Below, in pieces: positions 36,506 to 45,305 of a stretch of 64,000 nt of DNA (the first letter of the stretch is position 1; each line of letters begins with the position of its first letter). The stretch covers positions 124,001-188,000 of the forward strand of contig JADCFA010000018.1 in NCBI GenBank assembly GCA_020249775.1, in the 5' to 3' direction. The position numbers were made by a program, and so were the translations under genes. This DNA is from Roseomonas sp. (GTDB lineage: Bacteria > Pseudomonadota > Alphaproteobacteria > Acetobacterales > Acetobacteraceae). Under the pieces are notes generated by a model, which was not told the origin of the DNA, ran no database searches, and saw only the letters and a program-made list of their open reading frames with translations.

Positions 36506-37680
36506 CCGCGCAGGGATTGATATCGGCTTCAGGAGCCGATTTAGACATCCACAGTGGTCCTGCGGCCGTTGCGCCGCTTTATGTGAGCCAGCCGTTGCTG
36601 CCGGATCAAACTGCCCTGAATTCATATATCGAGAAAATCTGGGCGTCCAAATATGTGACCAATCACGGGCCGTTCAGTCTGGAACTCGAAGATAGACTAG
36701 CTGCGTTACTGCATGTCCCCACTGCCAAATTATTTAACAATGCGACGATTGGCCTTCTGGTAGCGCTAAAACTTTTCGAACTTCCACCAGGAAGCGAAGT
36801 AATCACCACCCCAATGACTTTTGCGGCAACTGCCCATTCGATCGCGTGGAATAATCTGCGTCCTGTCTTTGTGGATATCAAGGAAGATGATCTGACGATT
36901 GATCCAGAAGCAGTGGAAATGGCAATATCGCCACGAACTTCCGCCATTTTGGCTGTTCATGTTTATGGTTGCATTTGTGATCATGGCGCTTTGCAGCGCC
37001 TAGCCCACCTGCATGGCTTGAAGCTGATCTATGATGCAGCGCATGCTTTTGGCGCCTATTGGAATGGTTGTCCCGTCGCGTCACTTGGGCACGCTTCGGT
37101 GTTTTCTTTCCACGCGACCAAGCTTTTCAATACGCTAGAGGGCGGGCTTGTTACCACCAACAGGCCTGAAGATCGGGAACGCATTTATCTTCTCCGAAAC
37201 TTTGGCATCAAGAATGAGGAGGAGGTTGTCTCTGTCGGCATCAATGGCAAGATGAACGAGCTTCAGGCAGCTATTGGGCTGCTGAACCTGGATATTTTCG
37301 AGGGTGAGAGGGAAAAACGTAAAGGGCTTAGACAACGCTACCGGCAGGTCTTAGGTGGTTTGGACGGCGTCCTTTTGCAGGAGGTTGCGGAACATATAAC
37401 CCAATCAGAACAATATTTGCTGGTGCGGATTGATCAGGAGAAGTCACGCCTGAATCGCGACGAGATCAAGAAAAAATTGGCAGAAAAGCAGATCTTTGCG
37501 CGCAAATACTTCTATCCGATCTGTACGGATTATGAACCTTTTAGAAACATGCCCATCATTTCAAAGCGAGCACGGCCTTATGCGCAAGTGGCAAAGCACC
37601 AGGTCCTTTGTTTGCCTTTTCATTCCGGCGTTACGGAAGCGCATCTTGACCTTATTGCGGCGGTGTTTCAGGCCTGCTGA
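36502..37680 (+). CDS. DegT/DnrJ/EryC1/StrS-family aminotransferase
   Basis: A 392-residue PLP-dependent sugar aminotransferase. Visible features are TKLFNNATIGLLVALKL, YDAAHAFGA (cofactor Asp) and the Schiff-base Lys in SFHATKLFNTLEGG (about residue 212). Family members transfer an amino group to keto-sugars on nucleotide carriers. It starts with TTG overlapping the dehydrogenase stop, so the two are probably translationally coupled and act in sequence. The amino-sugar product cannot be named. Confidence 0.9.
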   Translation: MTAQGLISASGADLDIHSGPAAVAPLYVSQPLLPDQTALNSYIEKIWASKYVTNHGPFSLELEDRLAALLHVPTAKLFNNATIGLLVALKLFELPPGSEVITTPMTFAATAHSIAWNNLRPVFVDIKEDDLTIDPEAVEMAISPRTSAILAVHVYGCICDHGALQRLAHLHGLKLIYDAAHAFGAYWNGCPVASLGHASVFSFHATKLFNTLEGGLVTTNRPEDRERIYLLRNFGIKNEEEVVSVGINGKMNELQAAIGLLNLDIFEGEREKRKGLRQRYRQVLGGLDGVLLQEVAEHITQSEQYLLVRIDQEKSRLNRDEIKKKLAEKQIFARKYFYPICTDYEPFRNMPIISKRARPYAQVAKHQVLCLPFHSGVTEAHLDLIAAVFQAC

Positions 37681-37771
37681 TGTTGTCGCGCTGCACTCCT
37701 CCCGCGAAATCCTCCGGGATGACTCTTTTCAGGCGAAGTTGTTTCTCGCCAGCCAGTGAGGGGCAAAGAGA

Positions 37772-38890
37772 TTGAAGGTCTTGCTGCTTGACGCGGCTTT
37801 CAGCGCTGTCCCCATTCACGAATACCTAACCGATATCGGCTGCGATGTCTGGACCATGGGAAATCGAGCTGAAGATCCCCTTGCTCTTGCTTACAGGGGG
37901 AATTGGATCTGCGCCAATTATGGGGATGCGGCTCTGGTTCAGTCATGCGTCAAGAAACATGAGTTTGAGGCCGTCATTCCCGGATGCACCGATGTGTCGA
38001 TGGCAAGTTTTGTTCAGCTCAAACAGCAGGGAAGCTATTGGCTTTCGCCTGAAACAAACGACATTCTCAATAATAAGCCGCTGTTTCGCCGCTTATGCCG
38101 AGATCTTGATGTTCCGGCTCCCCGTGCGGTGGATGTGAGAAGCTTGCCAAAATCTGGAAAATTCATTTGCAAACCGGCGGATAGCTTTAGTGGACGTGGC
38201 GTGACGATCTTTGACGCGGCGGATGCCAAGGCCGTGGATGTGGCTGTGGCATCGGCAATGACCCATAGTCCGCGCGGTGAGATAATATGCGAGAATTTCA
38301 TTGAAGGTGAGCTGTATAGCTATACAGCCTTCCTGAAGGCTGGTGCCGTTGAGCGCGCATTCATTGTTCGCGAAGGATCACGCTATAATCCCTTTGCCGT
38401 TGATACATCGCATCTATGTGATGATTATGACAGCCGAAAACTATTGGTTCTTCGTGCGGCAATTGAGGCGATATCAGCCCATCTAGATTTATGCGATGGA
38501 CTTTTGCACACGCAGTTTATCGACTCAGGTGAGGGTGTCGCGATCATTGAAATGACGCGGCGCTGTCCCGGCGATCTATACGCGAGGCTGATCGAATACA
38601 GTACCGGGCATCATTACGCGGGCGAGTTTGCTTCGTATTTTCTGGGGAGGCGAGTGGAGGTACCCCGGTTCCATCGGCGTTATGTCTTGCGGCATACGAT
38701 CAAGCAGATGGCGCAAAAGAGGTTCTTTGGCCTTGAAATAGACTTGCCCGGGGTATTCAAGATTGTGCCCGTGGTGCGCAATGGCGAAGCCTTGGACCCG
38801 AAAATCGCGACGCGTGTTGGTTTGGCTTTCGCTGAAGCGGTAGATTATGAAAATTTGCGACGGCTCTATGCTGCGACCATCAATCGATGA
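37772..38890 (+). CDS. ATP-grasp enzyme
   Basis: A 372-residue ATP-grasp-fold protein. An N-terminal pre-ATP-grasp domain (MKVLLLDAAFSAVP) leads to FICKPADSFSGRGV (ATP-binding Lys and glycine loop, about 127-140), IICENFIEGELYSY and the metal-binding IIEMTRRCPGD. It resembles carbamoyl-phosphate synthase-like and PylC-like ligases that join a carboxylate to an amine. In this cassette it could acylate the amino group made by the DegT enzyme. TTG start with GAGGGG upstream. Ligase partner inferred, not shown. Confidence 0.85.
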   Translation: MKVLLLDAAFSAVPIHEYLTDIGCDVWTMGNRAEDPLALAYRGNWICANYGDAALVQSCVKKHEFEAVIPGCTDVSMASFVQLKQQGSYWLSPETNDILNNKPLFRRLCRDLDVPAPRAVDVRSLPKSGKFICKPADSFSGRGVTIFDAADAKAVDVAVASAMTHSPRGEIICENFIEGELYSYTAFLKAGAVERAFIVREGSRYNPFAVDTSHLCDDYDSRKLLVLRAAIEAISAHLDLCDGLLHTQFIDSGEGVAIIEMTRRCPGDLYARLIEYSTGHHYAGEFASYFLGRRVEVPRFHRRYVLRHTIKQMAQKRFFGLEIDLPGVFKIVPVVRNGEALDPKIATRVGLAFAEAVDYENLRRLYAATINR

Positions 38891-38966
38891 TCATCGGCTC
38901 AACTGGAGTTACCTGCATATAGTTGGTGCAGACGCTCGATCGAAACCGAAATTTCAACTTATTACT

Positions 38967-40184
38967 TCAACGTCGAAAACTCCAAGAAGAGCTATTTCTT
39001 TCTAATTGGCACATCGCTGCCAATTCAAGAATTTCGCCAATAAGGCGATCAACGCTGAATTCATTCTCTGCCCGGAGCCGGCTTTGCCTGAGCATGGATT
39101 GCAATTCATTTTTATGGCCGGAGCCCAGTTTTCGAATCTCAGAGATATGGCGATCTAATTCATTGGCTAACGTTGGACTATCAATCGATACAGATTTGAA
39201 ATTTGGATAATTCCTTAAGGCCTTCGTCACAAAAGCAGTGCCATCAGAAATACTAAAGGCTTGCGACACTAGTGCCGCCAATATCCGTTCATGTACATAG
39301 TTCAAAGTGCAGGGCAAAACATTAATGAGAATGCGACTACGGCTGTAGAGTTGATCCAATTTCTCGGCGGGAATCTTGCCATGAAAACGTGCCTGCGTAT
39401 TAACTTTGTCGATATGTGGCCAGTCACCAAAAACATGTCCCCCGTGCCGCATGACTTCCCGTAACATGCGTTCGGCCCTGACAGCACGTACGTAAGAATC
39501 CACCGCTGCGCAGGCCCGGAGCAGTAATGTCCGATTTTGACCGAAATACATGGAGCAAGCCGCGAAGGAATCAATAACGATCTGGCCGATGGTTTTTTGC
39601 TGCCCAGCCAACGCAACGGCAGACGCATCTTCAATAACTCCACGTAATTTACTCGGAAATGCAGTCCACGCGGCGCGAAGCGCTTCAGAGTCCACACCGG
39701 ATTTGACGTAGACGATTTCAAGATCCCGATCGTGCCAGGGGGTTTCGTCTGCCAGCGGATTGGGGGGATAAAGGCCACCAAAGACAGAGGAAAAATTTTT
39801 ACCCCCCATGATGTCGCAATAAAATTGCCGAAAATCCTCAGACTTGTAGAGATGAAAGAGCGTAGGGCCCTCATTAGCATGTAAGTATGGCGCGTAAAAA
39901 GGAGCATCACCCATAAGGGAAATAAACGGGATATTCAGGCTGGTCCAGAGGTTGTCGGCTTCGGTGCGAAGCCCCATACCGAAACCTTGAAAGGAGAAAC
40001 AGAAACTAGGCCGACCCGACTCAAGATAGGTACTCAGCTTTGTGTGCCAGTCTTCCTTTGCCAAATCTATGAGGGTCATCGAGACGCCGTACAATTTGGC
40101 TCGATTAGCCACAACGCTCGTAGCCCAAGTAAGAATTTCGTTATCACTTTGACCTACTAGGGCAATTGCTGAGATATTTGCCAT
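38967..40184 (-). CDS. Glycosyltransferase-like protein (CgeB/GT group 1 type)
   Basis: A 405-residue protein and the most A/T-rich gene in the cassette. The C-terminal part (YSRSRILINVLPCTLNYVHERI, read from about 285) resembles the acceptor-side segment of CgeB-like glycosyltransferases (PF13524), where a pair of conserved residues follows the H-x-R/N-V-N pattern. The N-terminal half (FCFSFQGFGMGL, SLMGDAPFYAPYL) is not recognised. It is convergent with the ATP-grasp gene and divergent from FkbM. Donor and acceptor are unknown. Confidence 0.65.
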   Translation of the reverse strand: MANISAIALVGQSDNEILTWATSVVANRAKLYGVSMTLIDLAKEDWHTKLSTYLESGRPSFCFSFQGFGMGLRTEADNLWTSLNIPFISLMGDAPFYAPYLHANEGPTLFHLYKSEDFRQFYCDIMGGKNFSSVFGGLYPPNPLADETPWHDRDLEIVYVKSGVDSEALRAAWTAFPSKLRGVIEDASAVALAGQQKTIGQIVIDSFAACSMYFGQNRTLLLRACAAVDSYVRAVRAERMLREVMRHGGHVFGDWPHIDKVNTQARFHGKIPAEKLDQLYSRSRILINVLPCTLNYVHERILAALVSQAFSISDGTAFVTKALRNYPNFKSVSIDSPTLANELDRHISEIRKLGSGHKNELQSMLRQSRLRAENEFSVDRLIGEILELAAMCQLERNSSSWSFRR

Positions 40185-40688
40185 GTCTCACCATCAAGAT
40201 GTTCGACCACTCTGATCATAACGAATTAGACGGAGATGGCCAAGCCAGATGTTGTAGGGAGTATTTAAAACGTATAATGCGACCCACATCCCCGACTCTC
40301 AACAGAGTTGGCTCGGCCACACTTCTCAGTTCCAAGCAACGAAATTTCTGGGCCCGGATGGTGCTCCGCAACCTGGGTTCAGTGTAATGTGTTGGGGAAG
40401 GCCGACCAGGCAAACGGACTTGGTTAGGAAATAGTCGCCAAAGCTCCATATCCGGTGATTTCCTATAGGATGACGTCTGCTTTTCTGAGCCCAGTACCAC
40501 CGCCCCTCGTTGAGGGCGCAGCTTTTCTGGTATAAGCATTTGTCTTTCCATCTCGCCCGTTACTGGTACCATCGTCTTCGGTTCATTCTTTGTCGCAAAT
40601 GAGGTCGATTATGGTCTGCGCCATACAACTGCGGCCGGAAAAAAGCAGCTTGAGGCGGCGTTCCGTTTCAGCGAAAGGTGTTGAGTGC
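40185..40688. other. Divergent promoter region inside the cassette
   Basis: About 500 bases between the glycosyltransferase (minus) and FkbM (plus) start codons, with no convincing gene. Bases 40501-40537 resemble the promoter stretch upstream of both cupin copies: CGCCCCTCG-like start, then CTTTTCTGGTATAAG, with the same 37-base spacing, about 23 of 37 matches to the left copy. It could be a promoter or a third, decayed copy of the cupin 5' region. Confidence 0.4.
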
Positions 40689-41522
40689 ATGAGCGATGTT
40701 TCGAAACTTATCGAGAGTGAGCTTCAATACTTCAAGCCCATGCTTGAAAGAAGCATCAGATCTTCAACGGCAGAGCAGCAGGCTTGGCGTAACGAAACAA
40801 TTCGTCAGCGTCAAGAAAGAATTTCGCTTGAGGTTTTCGACATGCTCCATGGGACAGTGCGCTATGGTCCTTTTACAGGACTGAAGCTTGATAGAGAGGC
40901 TTGGTGGGGATGCTTGGACCTAGGCAGCCAATGCCTTGGACTGTATGAGTTGGAGATCCTCAGTTTTTTGGCGCAAGTCAAACTTGGTCAGTTTTCGACT
41001 TTTATAGACATTGGCGCTGCGGATGGTTATTACGCAATCGGTATGCTCAAGTCGCAGAAGATCCGCAAAGCGATCTGCTTCGAACAATCCGAATTGGGAC
41101 GCGAGACTATCGCGAAGAATTGGCAACGTAATGATTCGGAAGGCGTTCTCGAAATCTTCGCGGAGGCGAATCCGGAAACGATCTGCGCCTTACCTCGGGC
41201 TGACCTTTCCGGCGCCCTTGTAATGGTTGACATCGAAGGTGCGGAGTTCGATGTTTTGGTTGAGAAGACCCTCAGCGTACTTAAGTCCTGCACCATTGTG
41301 ATAGAAATCCATAATTGGATTGATGACTTCTCCACGCGTTACGCGGTATTTCTTCAAGAGGCGTCGAAATATTTTGAGATAGAGATTTTTAAACCTATCG
41401 AGCGCCCCACGAGCAGCATCAAAGAGCTGGCAGACTTCACCGATGATAATCGTTTGTTACTGGTCTCTGAACGCCGGCCGTGCTTGATGCGATTCATAAG
41501 ACTTGTGCCCAGGCCGCCCTAG
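40689..41522 (+). CDS. FkbM-family methyltransferase
   Basis: A 277-residue SAM-dependent methyltransferase. Motif I is FIDIGAADGYYAIG (about 102-115) and a later acidic motif is MVDIEGAEFDVL, the FkbM-type pair. FkbM enzymes O-methylate sugars or polyketide-type hydroxyls. The ATG at 40689 was chosen because the upstream in-frame extension (to 40590) is basic and not conserved. It is the last gene of the cassette, 88 bases from the intact cupin start. Confidence 0.85.
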   Translation: MSDVSKLIESELQYFKPMLERSIRSSTAEQQAWRNETIRQRQERISLEVFDMLHGTVRYGPFTGLKLDREAWWGCLDLGSQCLGLYELEILSFLAQVKLGQFSTFIDIGAADGYYAIGMLKSQKIRKAICFEQSELGRETIAKNWQRNDSEGVLEIFAEANPETICALPRADLSGALVMVDIEGAEFDVLVEKTLSVLKSCTIVIEIHNWIDDFSTRYAVFLQEASKYFEIEIFKPIERPTSSIKELADFTDDNRLLLVSERRPCLMRFIRLVPRPP

Positions 41523-41610
41523 CCAGCCCTTTGGTCGCAAGGCGGCCGGTAAAGAGAATAAGGCTCCCCGGCCCCTCTCCCATGCCCCGTTTCCTCTGAT
41601 ATAAGAACCC

Positions 41611-41767
41611 ATGAGCATGACCCTGGCCGATATCCTGGCGCCAATGTCGCCGGAGCGCTTCTTCGCGGAATATTATGATCAGCAGCCGCTGCATCTGCCG
41701 GGTGCCGCGGAGAAATTTGCCGATGTCCTGGATTGGGCCGGCATCAATCGCCTGCTCGGCATGACGC
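41611..41767 (+). repeat. Right copy of 157-bp direct repeat flanking the glycan cassette
   Basis: The first 157 bases of the intact cupin gene, 93 percent identical to 35127-35283. The homology stops exactly after GGCATGACGC, where the intact gene continues with ATATCTGG. It marks the right boundary of the inserted cassette. Confidence 0.92.
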
Positions 41768-42819
41768 ATATCTGGTCCGAACGCAGCCTGAAGGTGGTGC
41801 TGGACAGCACCACAATCCCTGCGGCGCAATATAGCCAAAGCGCCATGTCGCGCGATGGCGCCAATTCGCTGCAACCCATCCCCGCCAAGGTGCAGGAATG
41901 GGTGGCGCGCGGCGCTTCCGTGGTCATGAATGATGTGGATAGCCTGACGCCGGGGCTCGCTGGCGTTTCCAATGCGCTGGAAGGCGCTGGCCTCGGCAAG
42001 GCGCAGGCAAATGTCTATATCTCCTGGCAGAGCCATAAGGCCTTCCACGCGCATTATGACACGCATGATGTCTGGGCCGTGCAGGTGGAAGGGGAGAAGA
42101 TCTGGAACATCTGGGAAGGCCGTGCCGAATGGCCGGTGCCGCATGCGATTTTTCGCGGCCAGCCGCAGGAATTTCACGAAAAGGCCAAGGGTGCGCTGCG
42201 CTTCAAGGCGCATTTGAAAAAGGGCGATCTGCTCTATCTGCCGCGCGGCTGGTATCATGATGCCCTGGCCGAAGCGCCTAATTCCGTTCATATCGCCTAT
42301 GGCGTGCATGCCGCGTTGGGCGTGGATTTCATGGGCCTACTGACGGAGCGCGCCTTCCATGACGCTGAATTCCGCAAGCCCTTGCCGCGGCAGGATGGCT
42401 CAGCGACGGCGAAATATGCGCTGACGCAACGCGCGGCCTTGCTTGGCCAACGCATCAGTGAATGGTCGCGCGATCCAAAGTTTCTGCAAGCGGTGGAAAA
42501 TTTTCTGGCGCATTACCGTTATGAACGCGGCGGCTATGATTTGCTGGCGGCGCGCGGCGCCGCGCCCGCGGCGGAAGCCGGCGGCGCGCCAGTCTTTCGC
42601 GTGCGGCCCAATGTGAAAACCGTCCGCCGTGGCGCGGAGTATGGGCTGCGCACGGAAATGGGCATCCTGGCCATCAACGCGCATGAGGTTGAACCCGCCG
42701 CCTGGATCATCACACAGCCGAGTATTACGGAAACCTCTCTGGCCCTTGCCTGCCCCGGCGCCAATACGGCGGCGCTGATTGAAAAGCTGCGCGCGGCGGA
42801 GATTCTGCTGCCCGCATGA
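41611..42819 (+). CDS. JmjC/cupin-4 family 2-oxoglutarate-dependent oxygenase-like protein
   Basis: A 402-residue cupin_4 (JmjC) protein. The Fe(II) ligands appear as HAHYDTHDVW (HxD at about 147-149) and the later His in RGWYHDAL. Related proteins include ribosomal oxygenases such as YcfD/RoxA, which hydroxylate ribosomal protein residues. Its N-terminal 52 codons occur again at 35127-35283, so the cassette insertion left this copy whole. It overlaps the following OmpA-like gene by 4 bases (ATGA). Confidence 0.85.
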   Translation: MSMTLADILAPMSPERFFAEYYDQQPLHLPGAAEKFADVLDWAGINRLLGMTHIWSERSLKVVLDSTTIPAAQYSQSAMSRDGANSLQPIPAKVQEWVARGASVVMNDVDSLTPGLAGVSNALEGAGLGKAQANVYISWQSHKAFHAHYDTHDVWAVQVEGEKIWNIWEGRAEWPVPHAIFRGQPQEFHEKAKGALRFKAHLKKGDLLYLPRGWYHDALAEAPNSVHIAYGVHAALGVDFMGLLTERAFHDAEFRKPLPRQDGSATAKYALTQRAALLGQRISEWSRDPKFLQAVENFLAHYRYERGGYDLLAARGAAPAAEAGGAPVFRVRPNVKTVRRGAEYGLRTEMGILAINAHEVEPAAWIITQPSITETSLALACPGANTAALIEKLRAAEILLPA

Positions 42820-43244
42820 AGCGCTTATTGCTTGTGCTGGGCGTCGCATTGGCCGCAGCGCCTGCCTTGGGGCAGCCGCGCAGCTTTTCCTGCCTGGGTG
42901 CCGAAAAGCTGGAAGATGATGTGTTTTCCATCGCCTTCGCACGCGGTAGCGCCACCATCGGCGAAGCCGCGCGTTCCCCGCTGGCAGCCGCCATCGAAGC
43001 CGCGCTGGCGGAGCCGGAGCGCAATATCTGCATCCTGGGTCATGCGGGGCAGGAGGGCGGCGCCACAACCTCTATCCAATTGGCCGCACAACGGGCGCGC
43101 GCCGTGACCGATGCCATGGCGGCCCAGGGTATTGACGGGGAAAGACTGCGGGCTGAGCCGCGCAGCGCTCAATTCAGCCCGACGGTCCGGGCGGCTGAAC
43201 CCCCATCGCGCAGCGTTACAATCGTGCTGATGCCGCCCCCTTGA
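42816..43244 (+). CDS. Exported OmpA-like domain protein
   Basis: A 142-residue protein with a cleavable signal peptide (about 1-19, ending ALG) and a C-terminal domain resembling OmpA/MotB peptidoglycan-binding folds (ICILGHAGQEGG, AAQRARAVTDAMAAQGI, then ERLRAEPRS). It probably resides in the periplasm. Start overlaps the cupin stop. The domain is short and diverged, so peptidoglycan binding is a suggestion only. Confidence 0.75.
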   Translation: MKRLLLVLGVALAAAPALGQPRSFSCLGAEKLEDDVFSIAFARGSATIGEAARSPLAAAIEAALAEPERNICILGHAGQEGGATTSIQLAAQRARAVTDAMAAQGIDGERLRAEPRSAQFSPTVRAAEPPSRSVTIVLMPPP

Positions 43245-43336
43245 AGCTTAAGGGGGCTTGCCCCTTCACTCGCGCGGCGCCAGAAGGGTTCAGGATCATC
43301 AGGGCCGATTCGCGCCCAAGCCAAGGAGAAACGTCG

Positions 43337-43843
43337 GTGCTTTCGCGTCGTTCCCTATTCGCGGTCGGCGGTGCCGCCCTTTTCCTCAATGGTTGCGAAC
43401 GCGTGCTGCCCGATGGCCGTTTTCCGCTCATGGATGTGATGGGCGCGGAGCCTAGTCTCTCCAATTTTCGCGCTGCGCTGCGCAGTTCTGGCCTCGCGGC
43501 GGAATTACTAGAACGGCCCGGCATCTATACCGTGCTGGCGCCGACGAATCTTGCTTGGTCTGGCTCGCCCGAGCGTATTCGCCTTGGGGAGCGTGATGCG
43601 CTGCTCAACCTGATCGCGGGCGGGCGGCTGCGCCTGCCGGATATCCAGGCGCGCGGTGGGCGTATCCGCATGCTGAGCGGGATTGAAGTGCGTGTGGTCG
43701 GCGGTACGGCTGAGAATCCGCGCATTCAGGGCGCGCGCCCCGGCCAGGCGCCTTCGGGCGCTTCGGCCAGCATTATCCGCCCCAATCTGCTGGCGAGCAA
43801 TGGCGTTGTGCATGTTGTGGAAGGCGTGCTGATCCCGACATGA
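43337..43843 (+). CDS. Fasciclin (FAS1) domain lipoprotein
   Basis: A 168-residue protein. A Tat-like N terminus ends in a lipobox (ALFLNGC), followed by a single FAS1 domain with YTVLAPTNLAW (about 76-86) and the closing SNGVVHVVEGVLIP. FAS1 domains mediate adhesion. The GTG at 43337 is preceded by AAGGAG; an upstream in-frame TTG at 43241 is less likely. Overlaps the next gene by 4 bases (ATGA). Confidence 0.85.
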   Translation: MLSRRSLFAVGGAALFLNGCERVLPDGRFPLMDVMGAEPSLSNFRAALRSSGLAAELLERPGIYTVLAPTNLAWSGSPERIRLGERDALLNLIAGGRLRLPDIQARGGRIRMLSGIEVRVVGGTAENPRIQGARPGQAPSGASASIIRPNLLASNGVVHVVEGVLIPT

Positions 43844-44481
43844 CCTGGGGCGCGGCGGATAATTTCCGCGCCTATTCCCGCCGCGCTTTCCTTGGCGGCG
43901 TGCTTCTTGCCCCGACGCTGGCTTTTGCCCGCGATGCCCAGTTTCGGGTGCTGGTGCTCAGCAATGGCTGGCATAGCGGCATCGTCTTGGCGCGTAATGA
44001 TGTGCCAGAAGCCATCATCCCCGAGATCGCGGATTTCCCGCATGCGCGCTTTTTCGAATTTGGCTGGGGAGACGCGGAATTCTATCCAGCGCGGGAGGCC
44101 GGCTTTTGGCTCACGCTGCGCGCTGCCTTTCCGGGGCCGGCGGTGATGCATGTTGCTGGCCTGCCGGATCACCCGGCGCGGCTTTGGCCGAATGTCACCA
44201 CCCTGTCCTTCGCCGTGAATGCCGATGCTTTGCGCCGGCTGCTGGCGTTTCTGCGCGATAGTTTTGACCGCGCCGGCGCGGGGCGCGCGGTGGTCTCCGC
44301 ACGCGGCATCTATCCCTTCAGCCTGTTTTATCCGGCGACAGGGCGGTTTCACGTTTTCAATACCTGCAATAGCTGGACAGCGCAGGCGCTGACGGCCATG
44401 GGGCTTGGCGTGTCACTCGGCGGGGTGAATACCGCGGAAGATCTCGTCGCGCGCATCCGCCCATTCGCGGTGGCTCAATAA
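43840..44481 (+). CDS. DUF2459 (TIGR02117) family exported protein
   Basis: A 213-residue protein with a Tat-like N terminus (RRAFLGGVLLAPTLAFA). Family hallmarks are NGWHSGIVL, FEFGWGDAEFY and FNTCNSWTAQALTAMGL. The conserved Cys and His recall papain-like/NlpC-type hydrolases, but the family is uncharacterised. Translationally coupled to the fasciclin gene. It ends one base from the convergent LutA stop. Confidence 0.88.
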   Translation: MTWGAADNFRAYSRRAFLGGVLLAPTLAFARDAQFRVLVLSNGWHSGIVLARNDVPEAIIPEIADFPHARFFEFGWGDAEFYPAREAGFWLTLRAAFPGPAVMHVAGLPDHPARLWPNVTTLSFAVNADALRRLLAFLRDSFDRAGAGRAVVSARGIYPFSLFYPATGRFHVFNTCNSWTAQALTAMGLGVSLGGVNTAEDLVARIRPFAVAQ

Positions 44482-44482
44482 C

Positions 44483-45256
44483 TCAGCCCGTCTTCGCTTC
44501 CCCAATCGGCGCAGCATCGCGCGTCATGCCAGCCAGCACTTCCGCCACATGGCGCACTTTCACCGAAGACCCTTCACGCTTCAGCCGCCCGGCCATGTTC
44601 AACAGGCAGCCCATATCGCCCGCCAGTAAGGTGCCTGCGCCGGTCGCCTGAATATCACGGCATTTATCGGTGACCATGCGGACGGAAATATCCGGGTATT
44701 TCACGCAGAAGGTCCCGCCAAAACCGCAGCAGATTTCCGGTTCCGCCAATTCGATCAGGCTGAGCCCTTCAACGCTGTTCAATAATTTGCGCGGCTGCGC
44801 CTTCACGCCCATCTCCCGCAGGCCAGAGCAGGAATCATGATAGGTCACGCTGCCATCGAGCCGTGCGGTGACCTTTTCCATGCCCATCACATCGGTCAGG
44901 AAGGACACCAGTTCATGCGTGCGCGCGGCCAGCGCTTCCGATTTGCCGCGATAATGCGGGTCATCATCAAACAGCGCCGGGTAGTGATGCGCGATCATGC
45001 CGGCGCAGGAACCGGAAGGGGCAACCACGTAATCATAGCCCTGGAAAGCATCCACCACTGCGCGCGCCAAAGCCTTGGCATTGGCGCGGTCGCCGGAATT
45101 ATAGGCGGGCTGGCCGCAGCAGGTTTGGCTCGGCGGCACTTCCACCAGGCAGCCGGCTTCTTCCAGCAGCTTGATGGCGGCAAAGCCGACCGTTGGCCGA
45201 TAGAGATCAACCAGGCAGGTAACAAAAAGCGCAACGCGCGGACGGGCTTGGGTCAT
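44483..45256 (-). CDS. lutA: LutA-like (Fe-S) oxidoreductase subunit
   Basis: A 257-residue protein with two cysteine-rich CCG domains (QTCCGQPAYN at about 43-52 and EICCGFGGTF at about 183-192), the architecture of LutA/YkgE. With LutB and LutC it oxidises L-lactate. No lutB or lutC lies on either side, so this is an isolated member or works with partners elsewhere. Symbol given for family resemblance only. Confidence 0.85.
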   Translation of the reverse strand: MTQARPRVALFVTCLVDLYRPTVGFAAIKLLEEAGCLVEVPPSQTCCGQPAYNSGDRANAKALARAVVDAFQGYDYVVAPSGSCAGMIAHHYPALFDDDPHYRGKSEALAARTHELVSFLTDVMGMEKVTARLDGSVTYHDSCSGLREMGVKAQPRKLLNSVEGLSLIELAEPEICCGFGGTFCVKYPDISVRMVTDKCRDIQATGAGTLLAGDMGCLLNMAGRLKREGSSVKVRHVAEVLAGMTRDAAPIGEAKTG

Positions 45257-45305
45257 GGGCTCTGTTTACCCTGGCCGATGCGTGCTGGCGATATGGGCTG
45301 GGCCG

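Larger units (their letters stand above)
35284..41610. other. Inserted glycan-modification cassette (candidate genomic island)
   Basis: A block of five genes between the truncated and intact copies of the cupin 5' end. It is visibly more A/T-rich than its flanks: bases 39001-39060 are 26 of 60 G or C, against a mostly G/C core. It uses TTG starts and contains no integrase, transposase or recombinase. Genes in order are Gfo/Idh dehydrogenase, DegT aminotransferase, ATP-grasp, a minus-strand glycosyltransferase and FkbM methyltransferase. The repeat arrangement fits recombination of a foreign segment that carried its own cupin allele. Confidence 0.8.

Noticed and set aside
40216-40572. A 118-residue minus-strand frame in the cassette promoter gap
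   Set aside because: No motif, no ribosome binding site, and it crosses the presumed promoters of two divergent genes.
35284-41610. Calling the cassette an integrative element with att sites
   Set aside because: No integrase or recombinase gene exists, and the repeats are diverged alleles of a coding region, not short identical att sites.
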